Numbered from the stretch's first letter, positions 1 to 7,368 are shown. The stretch: 20,633 bases of DNA from Anabaena cylindrica PCC 7122 (GCF_000317695.1 NC_020056.1:1-20633), one strand, 5' to 3'. Notes: a model not told the origin generated them from the letters alone. A program made the numbers and translations.

Positions 1-97
1 TATGCCAAAAATTTACCTAATTTCCATCCTTTAAAAAAATCTATAAGTCTTGCAATTTATAAGTCTAGCTTATGTGCATATTCTCATCGTTTTTTAG

Positions 98-142
98 GCG
101 TTCTATTTATTTAGAACGCTTATTTAGAACGCTTTTATTTTT
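98..142 (+). terminator. Hairpin with T-rich tail and 13-bp tandem repeat
   Basis: GCGTTCTA (98-105) pairs perfectly with TAGAACGC (112-119) around a 6-nt loop. The right arm belongs to a 13-bp unit, TTATTTAGAACGC, repeated in tandem at 107-119 and 120-132, so the left arm can pair with either copy. A T-rich run follows at 133-142. On the plus strand this fits an intrinsic terminator for a gene lying left of the window. Alternatively the duplicated arm is a binding or crossover site for the adjacent recombinase. Nothing else in the sequence separates these options. Confidence 0.35.
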
Positions 143-192
143 AGACTTTACTCTAAACAATAACCAAAATAGTCTATTTTTGTGAAATTTAA

Positions 193-324
193 GCCGCCAG
201 AGCGTTTTTGAAATAGTGAGCAATAGGCGGCCATTTCTGCAAAGTTGTCAGCATGGAACCAGTGGTCGGCTATTGTAATAAATAGAATATTATTGTAATA
301 TAGTCTATAAAGTTAATAACTTTA
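193..324 (+). promoter_or_regulatory. Repeat-rich promoter/operator region of the large recombinase
   Basis: The leader before the recombinase gene has no other gene in positions 1-361. It holds GCCGCC (193-198) and GGCGGC (226-231) as a long-loop inverted repeat, two direct copies of TATTGTAATA at 271-280 and 291-300 (20-bp period, about two helical turns, so on the same DNA face), and a perfect 17-bp palindrome TAAAGTTAATAACTTTA at 308-324. Same-face direct repeats plus a palindrome just ahead of a start codon are typical of repressor or recombinase binding. No convincing -35/-10 pair was picked out. Confidence 0.4.
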
Positions 325-361
325 GCTTATACACACAAACTAATTTACCAATTTGCATAAA

Positions 362-2221
362 ATGGAATTTAGAACACTGCCAATTCAAAATATAAAAGAA
401 GCACTAGAAGCTTATCTAAAAGATTTAAAACTGCTAGATCCAAAAATAATTCCTCCAACTCAAACTGCGGTATTACGCTTTACAGTACCGGGTTGGGGAG
501 GTCCGATACCTAAAGGCAAAAAGTCAACTGCCCAGGATGTCAAAGCAGGGTTAGATTTTTTATCCCAATTGCCATTAGAAGCACTCAACACGGCTACTGA
601 AGCCCAAGAAAAAACTTTCAATAAGTTAGAGCTTGATAAGAAAGCTCGTCGTCAACCTCGGCATTATTTATTAGGATTTATTCGTTGGTCAAAAGATAAA
701 GGCGTGATTTCTAATGAGACTCACTCAGAAACGCAAGAAGATTTAGAAGCAATTTATCTGCAAAATAAAAGACGCAATCCTAAAAGAAGAGAAGACTTAA
801 AAACTACTAGCAGATTAGGCCATTATGATAAATTTGCTTTAGGAGTTATAGAAGGCGATTTTATCAACGAAAGTCTTGAAGATGAATTTAAAAAATTTGA
901 TAGATTTCAGGCTAAAGTTTTAGATAGAACCTCAAAGATGACGCGAGCAAGAGCTAGAAGGGACTGCCTTTTATTACTAGGATGGTTATATCGTTTTCAC
1001 AATATAAACCAGGATATAAATTTAAGCAACATTAGCTTATCTTCATTAATTCCCGTAATCGTCCTTTATCCTCAAATGAACGATTCAAAAATTGAAGATT
1101 ATTGGATTAGTCAAGCTCAAGCAAGACAGCGTGGCAAAGAATTAGGTAAAAATGTCGTCACTTTAATCCGACGATATTTTGATTGGCGAGCAGAAACTTT
1201 AGGATATGAATTATCTTACCAGGCTCAGGCTAGTTATTTAGATATAATTATTGCACTTGCCAAGTTCCTATACCATAACCAAACTGATTTATCTGAAGCT
1301 AACAACTATGAAGACATACCCATTGTCAGGCATCTACAAAAATTCCGAACTTCGATATATAAAAAACACAAGAAGACTAGATTAAAAAATTCTCACAGAG
1401 ATAGAATGATTTCTTGGGAAGAAATTATAGAGATTAGAGAAAAAGTTAGAAATCAAGCTGACTCGACAACTATTGATTTCTATGATAAAACACAAAAACA
1501 AATACGCAAGGTGAAACGTGATAACCAGGCTATAGCCAGAGATATGCAAAGATTTCTTTTGTTAGCTTTTCTGACTGTTACACCTCCAGATAGACAAAGA
1601 ACATTTCGAGAGCTAAGGTTAGGGCATACTTTAAAATATGGCATTTTCAGCAATGAACGTTTTATTCCCCAAGCAGAAATGCAGAACCCAGATAAGGCAC
1701 GATGGTATATCCATTTAAATATGGACGAATATAAAACTTCTAAGACATATGGTGAATGGATTGGAGAGCTTCCCGACGAAGTGTTTGATGGAAATAAAAC
1801 CTTTTATAATTATTTAGATAGATGGTTATACCACGGCTATCAAGATATAAATGGTAATTGGCATGGTTGGAGAGATGCACTAAATCCACGTCCTGTGAAG
1901 TTAGAAGAAAACGGAAAAGAAATAACTAACGATTTTCTATTCGTTGATAATGTGGGAAAACCATTTTCTACTGGCTCAATCACATCACGAATAAAAACTA
2001 TTTTTAAAAGACTTACTGGAGTTGCCGTCAACCCTCATTTATTTAGAGCAATCTTTCGTACTCATTTAAAAAATACTGGTGCATCTATAGCCGAACAAGA
2101 AAGTGCTGCTTATTGGATGAAACACGATATTAGAACAGCAGAGGCAGATTACACTTTTCAAGAACGGGATGTAAAATTGCGCCCTGCTATTGAGCTAATG
2201 AAACGTTTGAATCAGCAGTAA
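362..2221 (+). CDS. Large divergent tyrosine recombinase/integrase
   Basis: Site-specific DNA recombinase of the tyrosine class, expected to cut and rejoin DNA through a covalent phosphotyrosine. The catalytic domain is C-terminal. Counting from an upstream TTG at 353, a PPDRQRTFRELRLG segment carries the first arginine (probably R416), a lysine-bearing hairpin follows near K461/K464, then HLFR (H562, R565), H591 and the nucleophile candidate Y600, nine residues after H591 as in the family. At 619-622 aa it is about twice the length of Xer or phage integrases. The N-terminal 350 residues are basic and helical and I do not recognise them; they probably bind DNA. I prefer the ATG at 362, three codons inside the TTG at 353; neither has a Shine-Dalgarno sequence. 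It converges on the replication gene. It could resolve plasmid multimers or integrate an element; the target is unknown. Confidence 0.85.
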   Translation: MEFRTLPIQNIKEALEAYLKDLKLLDPKIIPPTQTAVLRFTVPGWGGPIPKGKKSTAQDVKAGLDFLSQLPLEALNTATEAQEKTFNKLELDKKARRQPRHYLLGFIRWSKDKGVISNETHSETQEDLEAIYLQNKRRNPKRREDLKTTSRLGHYDKFALGVIEGDFINESLEDEFKKFDRFQAKVLDRTSKMTRARARRDCLLLLGWLYRFHNINQDINLSNISLSSLIPVIVLYPQMNDSKIEDYWISQAQARQRGKELGKNVVTLIRRYFDWRAETLGYELSYQAQASYLDIIIALAKFLYHNQTDLSEANNYEDIPIVRHLQKFRTSIYKKHKKTRLKNSHRDRMISWEEIIEIREKVRNQADSTTIDFYDKTQKQIRKVKRDNQAIARDMQRFLLLAFLTVTPPDRQRTFRELRLGHTLKYGIFSNERFIPQAEMQNPDKARWYIHLNMDEYKTSKTYGEWIGELPDEVFDGNKTFYNYLDRWLYHGYQDINGNWHGWRDALNPRPVKLEENGKEITNDFLFVDNVGKPFSTGSITSRIKTIFKRLTGVAVNPHLFRAIFRTHLKNTGASIAEQESAAYWMKHDIRTAEADYTFQERDVKLRPAIELMKRLNQQ

Positions 2222-2267
2222 GATAAGTCAACTAGAACAAAAATTAGCTGACATTAATCCAATGGAT

Positions 2268-2275
2268 GCGATCGC
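2268..2275. repeat. HIP1 octamer in the convergent spacer
   Basis: GCGATCGC, the highly iterated palindrome characteristic of many cyanobacterial genomes, lies between the recombinase and replication genes. Further copies are at 2317-2324, 9306-9313, 9816-9823, 9951-9958, 15546-15553 and 19448-19455. They support cyanobacterial ancestry for both the plasmid backbone and the defence island. The 83-bp spacer 2222-2304 shows no clear terminator. Confidence 0.8.
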
Positions 2276-2304
2276 GTAGCTTATCCGCAGCTTCTGAAAG
2301 TAGC

Positions 2305-4536
2305 TCACGGACAAAGGCGATCGCACATCTCCAGCAATTCCCAACCTAACTGGGGCGCAAAAGTGACAACAGCTTCAACCAACTTCCATTCCAGAGTCTC
2401 ACAGTTGTTAAACAGTTGTGCATCAGCAAAAACATCTTTCTGCTCCACCCATAGGCGGACCTGCTCCTCAGCTGACAACAACATCTCTGGATGCTCTTTA
2501 AAACACTCCTGGGCTTCCTTCTGGAGAGTAGTTGAACCCGACTCCCACAGTAATTGTCGTCTAACAACCTGTTCTAAACAATTTGGACTCAAGGAGTAAC
2601 AATGCTTACCAGTCCGCAGACAGTAATTCATCATCAACGCCCTAGCATCTTGAATTGCTTTAATTCGCAATCTTGCCACTTGCCTAGTATCTTCTGGAGG
2701 TAAACTTGTTGGTAATTCAACCCCTGCATCTGTGGTGTCAATAGAGGCAGAAGAAGCAGAAGCAGAAACTAGCAAATCATTTATCAATAAGCACAACTTA
2801 TCAAAAAAATTGAACGTGCTGGGGTTGGTTATAGATTTAGAAATCTTATGATTGTTAATTGTTTGTAATTCAAGATCCGAAAAATTGGATTGTTGTAGAT
2901 CACAAATCTGTTGCTGCTGATTAATTATTTCCTGACTACTCTGTTGTTGATTAATTGTTGATTCTAATTGATTAAAGTTTTGAGAATTAAATTTTAGATT
3001 TACAGCTGCCAGAGAATTCACAGCTGGCTCTGATTCAATGCTTCTTGCCTGCGGCAAGTACAAAACCTTCATATAGGGGCAAGGTGTGTAATTTTCTGGA
3101 GATGCCTGTATTTGTTGGGTTTCAGGGCTTTCTGGTTCAAGCCAAGGATCTGGTATTTCTGGGTGGTGAAATTGCTCTGTAACTGCCTCTGGCTGGTCTA
3201 TTACACACCTTTGAGTCTGATGTTTGGGATGCCACAGGGCTAAATACTGCTGTTTGTGCAGGGTAGATTGGGATACTCCAGTGCCATAAAGCTGCTTAGA
3301 TGTGATAATAATTTGTTCAGCCCGTTTAGTTATAGTTTGTGCTAGTTGCCCTGTAGCTTCCAGGTGGGCTACTGCCTGATTAATTCTGTCTATAGTCTGT
3401 TGCTGTTTGATTGTGTTGAGATTAGGACGAAATTCTACTATGTTGTTAGCTTGGTTTTGTTTTGACCCAATGGAGCGCAGTAGTACATTCCCCTCATCGT
3501 CACATTGGAACTGTTGTGCGTAGGTGCGCTGGCGTTGGGGATAGGAGCAGTAGGGTGTATAGTAATTTTGACTAGAAGCTGCACATTCCCTGGCTCGTTT
3601 TTCGATTTCGTGTTGGTGACGGCAATATTGTTGGTAGCCTGGAGCTTGTTTTGCTGTTTCTACTATGTAGTTAACTAGGGCTTGGTCTTGATGCTGCTGC
3701 CAAACTACTCCATAACAGGCGATTTTGCAGAGAATTTGGTTGGTTTGTCCATAATCTGTCCAGCCTTGGCTAATAATGTATTCTAGGTCTTGTTTCCATT
3801 GCTGGGCATTTTTGGATGTTTTGGCTTGTCCAAGATATTTTTGCTGTTGCTTGGCTTGCTCTAGAGCTTGCCGTAAGGTTTCTAGGTCCTGGCCTTGGGC
3901 TGACCAGTCGGCAGCATCTAAAAATTTCTCTAGGTTGTTGCTCTGTCCATCCCGTTTGACGCAGATCATGTATGAGTCGGTTTGCAAAGGCAGGCGTACT
4001 GCTTTGTAGTCGCTAGGACCTACTGTGTATTTTTTGGCGTTGGGATATATTTCTAGCTGCCCGTCTTTGATGGTTAATCCGGCTGCGGCTAAGACGTTTC
4101 TCGCTGCACAGGCTAACCCAAAGGTGGGTATTGGTTCACTGAAGAAGTTATAGATGTGAATGCCACCACTGTGGCTGGAGATAATTTCTACTGGTCTGCA
4201 CAGCCCTATGTCTTCTAGGGCATGAAGCACTTGTCTATAAGCTTCTGAATCGTTGTCGGGATGGTAAATGCTATTTGTGTCTATGTCTATGACTAGGTAG
4301 CGGGTGGTTTGACCAAATCTTAGCCCAATTAACTGGTTGGGGTCACGATACTTTTGCCAGAGGATACATGGTTCTAGAGGATATCTAGTTTCTGTTTTCC
4401 ACTGGGGTTTTTCTCCTGAGTTGGGGAGAGGGGCATGAATGAAGTGCCAGGTATGGTTGAAGTATGCGAGAAATCTTTGCCCTAGGGGGTCTGCTGGCAA
4501 GAGTGGAGATGGTTGGAAGGATTTTTTCTTTGACAC
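2305..4536 (-). CDS. Primase-like (AEP) plasmid replication protein
   Basis: Probable plasmid initiator with an archaeo-eukaryotic-type primase (AEP) core. Numbered from the GTG at 4536, YLVIDID (about residues 80-86) supplies the paired acidic motif I (D84, D86), SHSGGIHIY (121-129) is the small-x-His motif II ending at H127, and EIYP (163-166) with RLPL about 15 residues later fits motif III. Residues 250-320 form a helical, PriCT-like segment. Residues 384-436 look like a helix-turn-helix ending in an LWHP box that I associate with cyanobacterial plasmid proteins. A Q/N-rich linker leads to a helical C-terminus. The frame is open to a TTG at 4584, but the GTG at 4536 has GAGAG seven bases upstream and the TTG has none. 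It faces the repeat-rich region 4678-5440, as a Rep gene next to its origin would. Polymerase or helicase domains are not evident. Confident as AEP-like; role as Rep inferred. Confidence 0.75.
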   Translation of the reverse strand: MSKKKSFQPSPLLPADPLGQRFLAYFNHTWHFIHAPLPNSGEKPQWKTETRYPLEPCILWQKYRDPNQLIGLRFGQTTRYLVIDIDTNSIYHPDNDSEAYRQVLHALEDIGLCRPVEIISSHSGGIHIYNFFSEPIPTFGLACAARNVLAAAGLTIKDGQLEIYPNAKKYTVGPSDYKAVRLPLQTDSYMICVKRDGQSNNLEKFLDAADWSAQGQDLETLRQALEQAKQQQKYLGQAKTSKNAQQWKQDLEYIISQGWTDYGQTNQILCKIACYGVVWQQHQDQALVNYIVETAKQAPGYQQYCRHQHEIEKRARECAASSQNYYTPYCSYPQRQRTYAQQFQCDDEGNVLLRSIGSKQNQANNIVEFRPNLNTIKQQQTIDRINQAVAHLEATGQLAQTITKRAEQIIITSKQLYGTGVSQSTLHKQQYLALWHPKHQTQRCVIDQPEAVTEQFHHPEIPDPWLEPESPETQQIQASPENYTPCPYMKVLYLPQARSIESEPAVNSLAAVNLKFNSQNFNQLESTINQQQSSQEIINQQQQICDLQQSNFSDLELQTINNHKISKSITNPSTFNFFDKLCLLINDLLVSASASSASIDTTDAGVELPTSLPPEDTRQVARLRIKAIQDARALMMNYCLRTGKHCYSLSPNCLEQVVRRQLLWESGSTTLQKEAQECFKEHPEMLLSAEEQVRLWVEQKDVFADAQLFNNCETLEWKLVEAVVTFAPQLGWELLEMCDRLCP

Positions 4537-4677
4537 TGCTTTTCTCTCGGTGGCGAAGGGTATTTGTTCGCGCCGTAGAGACAAAATTTAGTTGTTGGGT
4601 GTGTCTTGGGTGAGAGTTTCTGGTTTTTTGGACAGAACCTAGTGCATTTTGCTCCAAGTTGAGTTACACTTCAAGAT

Positions 4678-4725
4678 GAGATAATTTAAAGTCGTCTCTT
4701 GAGATACCTTTAACGTTGTCTCTTG
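4678..4725 (-). repeat. Tandem 24-bp repeat pair upstream of the replication gene
   Basis: Read on the minus strand, two adjacent 24-bp units at 4725-4702 and 4701-4678 both begin CAAGAGAC, then share AC and TTAAA at the same offsets and an ATCT near the end. They lie 140-190 bp upstream of the replication start. Tandem units of this size next to a Rep gene behave in many plasmids as iterons or as the Rep autoregulation operator. Two copies is few for a true iteron origin, so an operator is equally possible. Confidence 0.45.
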
Positions 4726-4729
4726 TTAC

Positions 4730-4822
4730 CAGATCCCCTGTCGGGATCACAGCAATTAGCAAACTTGCTTGAAAGTTTATTATCAGATCCCTTATAGGGA
4801 TCAGAGCGATTTGCGAACTTGC
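4730..4822. repeat. Pair of 39-bp repeats each carrying a GATCCC/GGGATC hairpin
   Basis: Copies at 4730-4768 and 4784-4822 match at 32 of 39 positions and are 54 bp apart start to start. Each begins with GATCCC, a 5-nt spacer and GGGATC (6-bp stem), then shares AGC, ATT, GC and AACTTGC. The stem is invariant while the spacer differs (CTGTC against TTATA), so the palindrome seems to be what is conserved. Together with the adjacent tandem repeat this is the strongest origin or copy-control candidate in the window. The rest of 4537-4929 shows no gene. Confidence 0.5.
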
Positions 4823-4929
4823 CTAATGACAGCACCCCAACTACTATTTTTCAGAATTGTCTGTTTACTTGTTCAAATCTTGGCGGAAATGTTGGTAAAC
4901 AAACAAATCTTTGTCTCTGGCGGTGTTGT

Positions 4930-5205
4930 TTAATTTTTGTTACTAATCAAACAATTAACGGCATGACCCAACGCTAGTAACGTCGGGTTTTGTCGTTTAA
5001 TTGGGGTAACAATTTTTGATTGTCTTGTTTTTGGCAATGTGAAACTAATTAGAAAAGCTTCTATGGCATTACCTAAATAGAAGGCTTGAGAAATTTTATT
5101 TTGTAAAATTCTCCCAAGATTCAGCGAATAGTTGTATAAGTTTGAGTTGAAAAAGCTCATATCTAATTCCATAGCATTGCTAACCGATATGGGTTTATTA
5201 GCCAC
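4930..5205 (-). CDS. Doubtful small hypothetical protein
   Basis: A 91-codon open frame starting at ATG 5205, with no recognisable domain, no clear Shine-Dalgarno sequence and an AT-rich composition like the surrounding noncoding DNA. It sits inside the repeat-rich region upstream of the replication gene and points the same way. It could be a small replication-control protein, but a chance open frame inside an origin region is at least as likely. It is listed because otherwise positions 4823-5458 have no gene; I infer no function. Confidence 0.25.
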   Translation of the reverse strand: MANKPISVSNAMELDMSFFNSNLYNYSLNLGRILQNKISQAFYLGNAIEAFLISFTLPKTRQSKIVTPIKRQNPTLLALGHAVNCLISNKN

Positions 5206-5297
5206 AACTTAATTCTGAATTTTTATCAGAAAGAATATAGGCTGCAAAAGCTGTCATTTTTCAAATTTATTTGAAATTAACAACTTCATTTCAATTT

Positions 5298-5346
5298 AAA
5301 CAGACTAGCTGTTTCCTGTATATAGATTTTTGTAATTTTACAAAAA
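5298..5346. promoter_or_regulatory. Two perfect palindromes in the origin/TA spacer
   Basis: AAACAG (5298-5303), ACTAG, CTGTTT (5309-5314) is a perfect 6-bp inverted repeat. Fifteen bases on, TTTTTGTAA (5327-5335), TT, TTACAAAAA (5338-5346) is a perfect 9-bp inverted repeat. The second could form a terminator-like hairpin for the toxin-antitoxin operon, which reads leftwards into this region, but neither side ends in a typical T tract after a GC stem. Protein-binding sites in an AT-rich origin are the alternative. Confidence 0.35.
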
Positions 5347-5363
5347 ATTTTTGATTCAAATCC

Positions 5364-5439
5364 CACAACCTAGTCAGGACAAGGGTTTTGGAAGATAAAT
5401 TTTTTCAAGAATCGACACAACCCAGTCTGGGTAAGGGTT
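5364..5439. repeat. Pair of 24-bp direct repeats, 52 bp apart
   Basis: Copies at 5364-5387 and 5416-5439 both begin CACAACC and end AAGGGTT and agree at 20 of 24 positions. The right copy holds a perfect palindrome ACCCAG T CTGGGT at 5420-5432; in the left copy it is partly degenerate (CCT/AGG remains). The 52-bp spacing is close to the 54-bp spacing of the repeats at 4730-4822, suggesting binding about five helical turns apart. They lie just beyond the antitoxin stop codon and may belong to the replication-control region. Confidence 0.45.
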
Positions 5440-5458
5440 ATATCAGATATGCCAAACT

Positions 5459-5770
5459 CTATGCACTTCGTTGTTCATCTATCGGAGTCAGATGGATTAC
5501 TAACCGGTGATTCAGAGCCTGAGCGATTTTTTGCAGTATGGAAAGGGAATGTCCTTCATAATCAGCATCTTCTAGTCGTGCAATTACAGGTTGTTTTGTG
5601 CCAACCAGTTCAGCTAACTGTTTCTGCGTTAACCCGGCTTTTGTTCTAGCTTCATATATTAACTGTGCCACCTCTGCATTAATGGCAGATGTCGCTACCA
5701 TTGCCTCAAGCTCAGGGTCGGTACGAGTCATCTTGTCGATGATTTTAATTGCATCGCTAGTCTTGGCCAT
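5459..5770 (-). CDS. HigA-like XRE-family antitoxin
   Basis: Cytoplasmic DNA-binding antitoxin expected to neutralise the toxin encoded just upstream and to repress the shared promoter. From the ATG at 5770 (103 aa), residues about 46-67 (GLTQKQLAELVGTKQPVIAR and the following LE) form a classic Cro/XRE helix-turn-helix, followed by the SILQKIAQAL helix and an IHLTP strand typical of HigA and MqsA-type antitoxins. The frame extends upstream to 5815, but 5770 has a strong GAGGAGG ribosome site and gives the usual length. It overlaps the toxin stop by 14 bp (5757-5770), so the two are translationally coupled. Toxin-first order is the hallmark of higBA rather than most other type II pairs. High confidence in family. 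Confidence 0.88.
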   Translation of the reverse strand: MAKTSDAIKIIDKMTRTDPELEAMVATSAINAEVAQLIYEARTKAGLTQKQLAELVGTKQPVIARLEDADYEGHSLSILQKIAQALNHRLVIHLTPIDEQRSA

Positions 5771-6155
5771 CGTCTTCCTCCTCGTAGTAAGTGTGCGCTT
5801 CTGGCTTTTCCTCAAATAAACGCTTTCGCGCTATCGCTCGTTCGATATCAATTGCTGGTACTGCCGCTTGTTCTTTCGTAATGGCTTGTGCCAGAATCGC
5901 CACGTTTTGCCCATGAAAAAAGTACAAAATCCGGTACTGGACACGAATATGCTTTGCCCGCAATTCATAGATACCATCCCGTAGGTAATCTGCACCAGGG
6001 CGACGCAGTTCGTATCCTAACATCCCAAGTTGCTTGATGCGAGCTACACAGTTTGCATATCCTTTGCGGTCTTCTTTTAAAAGTCGCGTCAACCATTCCA
6101 GAACAGGTACTTCCCCATCTTCCTCCTGGTAGAAAACAACCTGGGTTTCAGGCAC
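5757..6155 (-). CDS. HigB/RelE-like toxin (Gp49 family)
   Basis: Predicted mRNA-cleaving toxin of the phage-derived Gp49/HigB branch of the RelE superfamily. The pattern FYQEEDGEVPVLEWL near the N-terminus, the long helix with RIKQLGMLGYELRRP, then YELR, HIRVQYRILYFF and ITKEQAAVP is the whole Gp49 fold in order, with basic residues (R66, R71, R75 and K94 from this start) as likely RNA-contact residues. The frame opens at a TTG at 6248, but that codon sits inside the palindrome at 6236-6249. GTG at 6155 has GAGAG eight bases upstream and yields the usual family start (MPETQVVFYQ, 132 aa); GTG 6170 is another option. The C-terminus has an acidic tail (EEEDDGQD). It forms a post-segregational killing pair with the downstream antitoxin and is divergent from parA. 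Confidence 0.82.
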   Translation of the reverse strand: MPETQVVFYQEEDGEVPVLEWLTRLLKEDRKGYANCVARIKQLGMLGYELRRPGADYLRDGIYELRAKHIRVQYRILYFFHGQNVAILAQAITKEQAAVPAIDIERAIARKRLFEEKPEAHTYYEEEDDGQD

Positions 6156-6235
6156 TGTACATTCTCTCACTATATCAATATTGTTATAATACGCCAACTC
6201 GAATACTGTGGCACGATGACCCCTATGCTTTAAGT

Positions 6236-6302
6236 TTTGCGTACGCAAATACTCAAATATTTAAATACTCAGGTTGCCAAATACTTGCATCTTCAGATAT
6301 TT
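6236..6302. promoter_or_regulatory. Centromere-like cluster A: palindrome plus 8-bp repeats
   Basis: The 14-bp palindrome TTTGCGTACGCAAA (6236-6249) is followed in strict 8-bp register by AAATACTC (6247), AAATATTT (6255), AAATACTC (6263), a divergent octamer, AAATACTT (6279), another divergent octamer, and AGATATTT (6295). A 31-bp block from 6235 recurs at 6354 with one mismatch. Short tandem operators read by ribbon-helix-helix partition proteins are known (the 7-bp heptads of omega, the ParR and ParG sites). This cluster lies between the toxin operon and parA. Confidence 0.65.
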
Positions 6303-6354
6303 ACAATGCCATGCCCAGTTCCATCTGCTAGATTAGTATTATCTACGCCGGACT

Positions 6355-6405
6355 TTTGCGTACGCAAATACTCAAACATTTAAACATTTAAACATCCAAA
6401 TACTC
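6355..6405 (+). promoter_or_regulatory. Centromere-like cluster B, immediately upstream of parA
   Basis: A second perfect TTTGCGTACGCAAA (6355-6368) runs into five uninterrupted octamers at 6366-6405: AAATACTC, AAACATTT, AAACATTT, AAACATCC, AAATACTC. The last ends 18 bp before the parA ATG, so a bound protein would cover the parA promoter. This is the best organised of the four clusters and probably serves as both parS and the autoregulatory operator of the par operon. Confidence 0.68.
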
Positions 6406-6423
6406 ATTACCAGAATCCTCACC

Positions 6424-7017
6424 ATGATCATCACCGTTGCCTCCTTCAAAGGAGGAGTGGGCAAAACCACAACAGCTATTCATCTAGCTGGCTACTTACA
6501 ATCCAAGGACGAAACACTATTAATTGATGGCGACCCCAACCGTTCGGCCACTGGCTGGGCTAAACGCGGCTCTCTACCATTTAAAGTCATTGATGAACGG
6601 CTTGCTGCTAAATTCGCCAAGAATTACCAACATATTGTCATTGACACCCAAGCCAGGCCAGAGCAAGAAGATTTAGAAGCCCTAGTTGAGGGCTGCGATT
6701 TACTGATTCTGCCCACAACCCCTGATGCGTTATCGCTGGATGCCCTAATGCAGACTGTGGATGTTCTCAAATCTCTGGGGGCTAACCAATATCGAATTCT
6801 TATTACTCGCGTTCCTTCCAAGCCCCGGCGGGATGGGGAAGAAGCTAGAGAAATGCTCACTGAAGCTGGATTACCTCTATTTAAAGGACATATCCGCGAT
6901 GCAGTAGCGTTTCAAAAAGCGGCTTTGTCTGGCGTACTGGTTTACCAAGTTGCCGACTCACGGGCAAAGATAGCTGGGCGAGATTATCAACAAATTGCTC
7001 AGGAGGTGATGAAATGA
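6424..7017 (+). CDS. parA: ParA-family partition ATPase (small, Ib-like)
   Basis: Walker-type ATPase that drives plasmid segregation by ATP-dependent binding to the nucleoid. The deviant Walker A box KGGVGKTT is at residues 9-16, the A-prime box DGDPNRSA at 35-42 and the Walker B-like IVIDT at 71-75. At 197 aa, with the P-loop at the very N-terminus and no helix-turn-helix, it is the short ParA type (Ib, ParF-like), whose operator is bound by the small partner instead. The ATG at 6424 lies 18 bp after the octamer array. Its TGA overlaps the next ATG (ATGA, 7014-7017), so the ribbon-helix-helix partner is coupled. The IRDAVAFQKAALSG segment near residue 157 is conserved in this subfamily. Confidence 0.93.
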   Translation: MIITVASFKGGVGKTTTAIHLAGYLQSKDETLLIDGDPNRSATGWAKRGSLPFKVIDERLAAKFAKNYQHIVIDTQARPEQEDLEALVEGCDLLILPTTPDALSLDALMQTVDVLKSLGANQYRILITRVPSKPRRDGEEAREMLTEAGLPLFKGHIRDAVAFQKAALSGVLVYQVADSRAKIAGRDYQQIAQEVMK

Positions 7018-7334
7018 GTAAATTCCGTGGCTTGTTAGACTCCGCCAGGGGTCGTGAACCAGAACCAGAAAGCCAGTCCCCAGAAGAGGCTGTTACTAAA
7101 CAGTCCGTTGCCAAAAACCAGCCTGTCGCCAAGCCAGAATCCCAACCAAAAGGCGGCAGACCCAAAGGCAAACGTTCTCACCCTGACTATGAGCAGATAA
7201 CAGCTTATATCCGCAAGGATACACACACAGCAGTTAAAATTGCGCTGCTGGAGGATAGACGAAAAGGTGAAAAGCATGAGTTTAGTGAACTCATTCAGGA
7301 ACTGCTGGAGCAATGGTTACAATCGCGTATCTAA
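7014..7334 (+). CDS. ParB-like ribbon-helix-helix centromere-binding protein
   Basis: Small DNA-binding partner of ParA. A flexible, charged, Pro/Gln-rich N-terminus (residues 1-55) precedes a ribbon-helix-helix fold: strand about 59-68 (YEQITAYIRK), helix 1 about 69-84, helix 2 about 88-103 (EFSELIQELLEQWL). GGRPKGKR before the strand is a basic DNA-contact linker. The tail MSKFRGLLDSARGR, with R5 and R12, is placed like the arginine-bearing tails of ParG/ParR-type proteins that stimulate ParA ATPase. It overlaps parA by 4 bp. Inferred targets are the palindrome/octamer clusters at 6236, 6355, 7340 and 8517. There is no sequence relation to classical ParB, so the name is functional only. Confidence 0.8.
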   Translation: MSKFRGLLDSARGREPEPESQSPEEAVTKQSVAKNQPVAKPESQPKGGRPKGKRSHPDYEQITAYIRKDTHTAVKIALLEDRRKGEKHEFSELIQELLEQWLQSRI

Positions 7335-7339
7335 GTTTT

Positions 7340-7368
7340 CAGATATTTGAATATCTGCGTACTCACAA
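7340..7368. promoter_or_regulatory. Centromere-like cluster C (degenerate), after the par operon
   Basis: Six bases after the partner-gene stop codon is an 18-bp perfect palindrome CAGATATTTGAATATCTG (7340-7357). In octamer register it reads AGATATTT, GAATATCT, GCGTACTC. GCGTAC is the centre of the large palindrome, here with only one good arm. AGATATTT also occurs in cluster A. The palindrome could serve as a terminator as well, but it lacks a GC-rich stem and a T tract. The rest of 7369-7501 shows nothing clear. Confidence 0.45.

Noticed and set aside
4385..4657. 90-codon minus-strand frame overlapping the start of the replication gene
   Set aside because: Wrong frame over a conserved gene; translation is basic low-complexity with no domain.
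6053..6331. 92-codon plus-strand frame across the toxin gene and cluster A
   Set aside because: Antisense to a confident RelE-type gene and runs into noncoding repeats.
6236..6405. CRISPR array
   Set aside because: Repeats are 8-bp units without spacers of constant length, and no cas genes are present.
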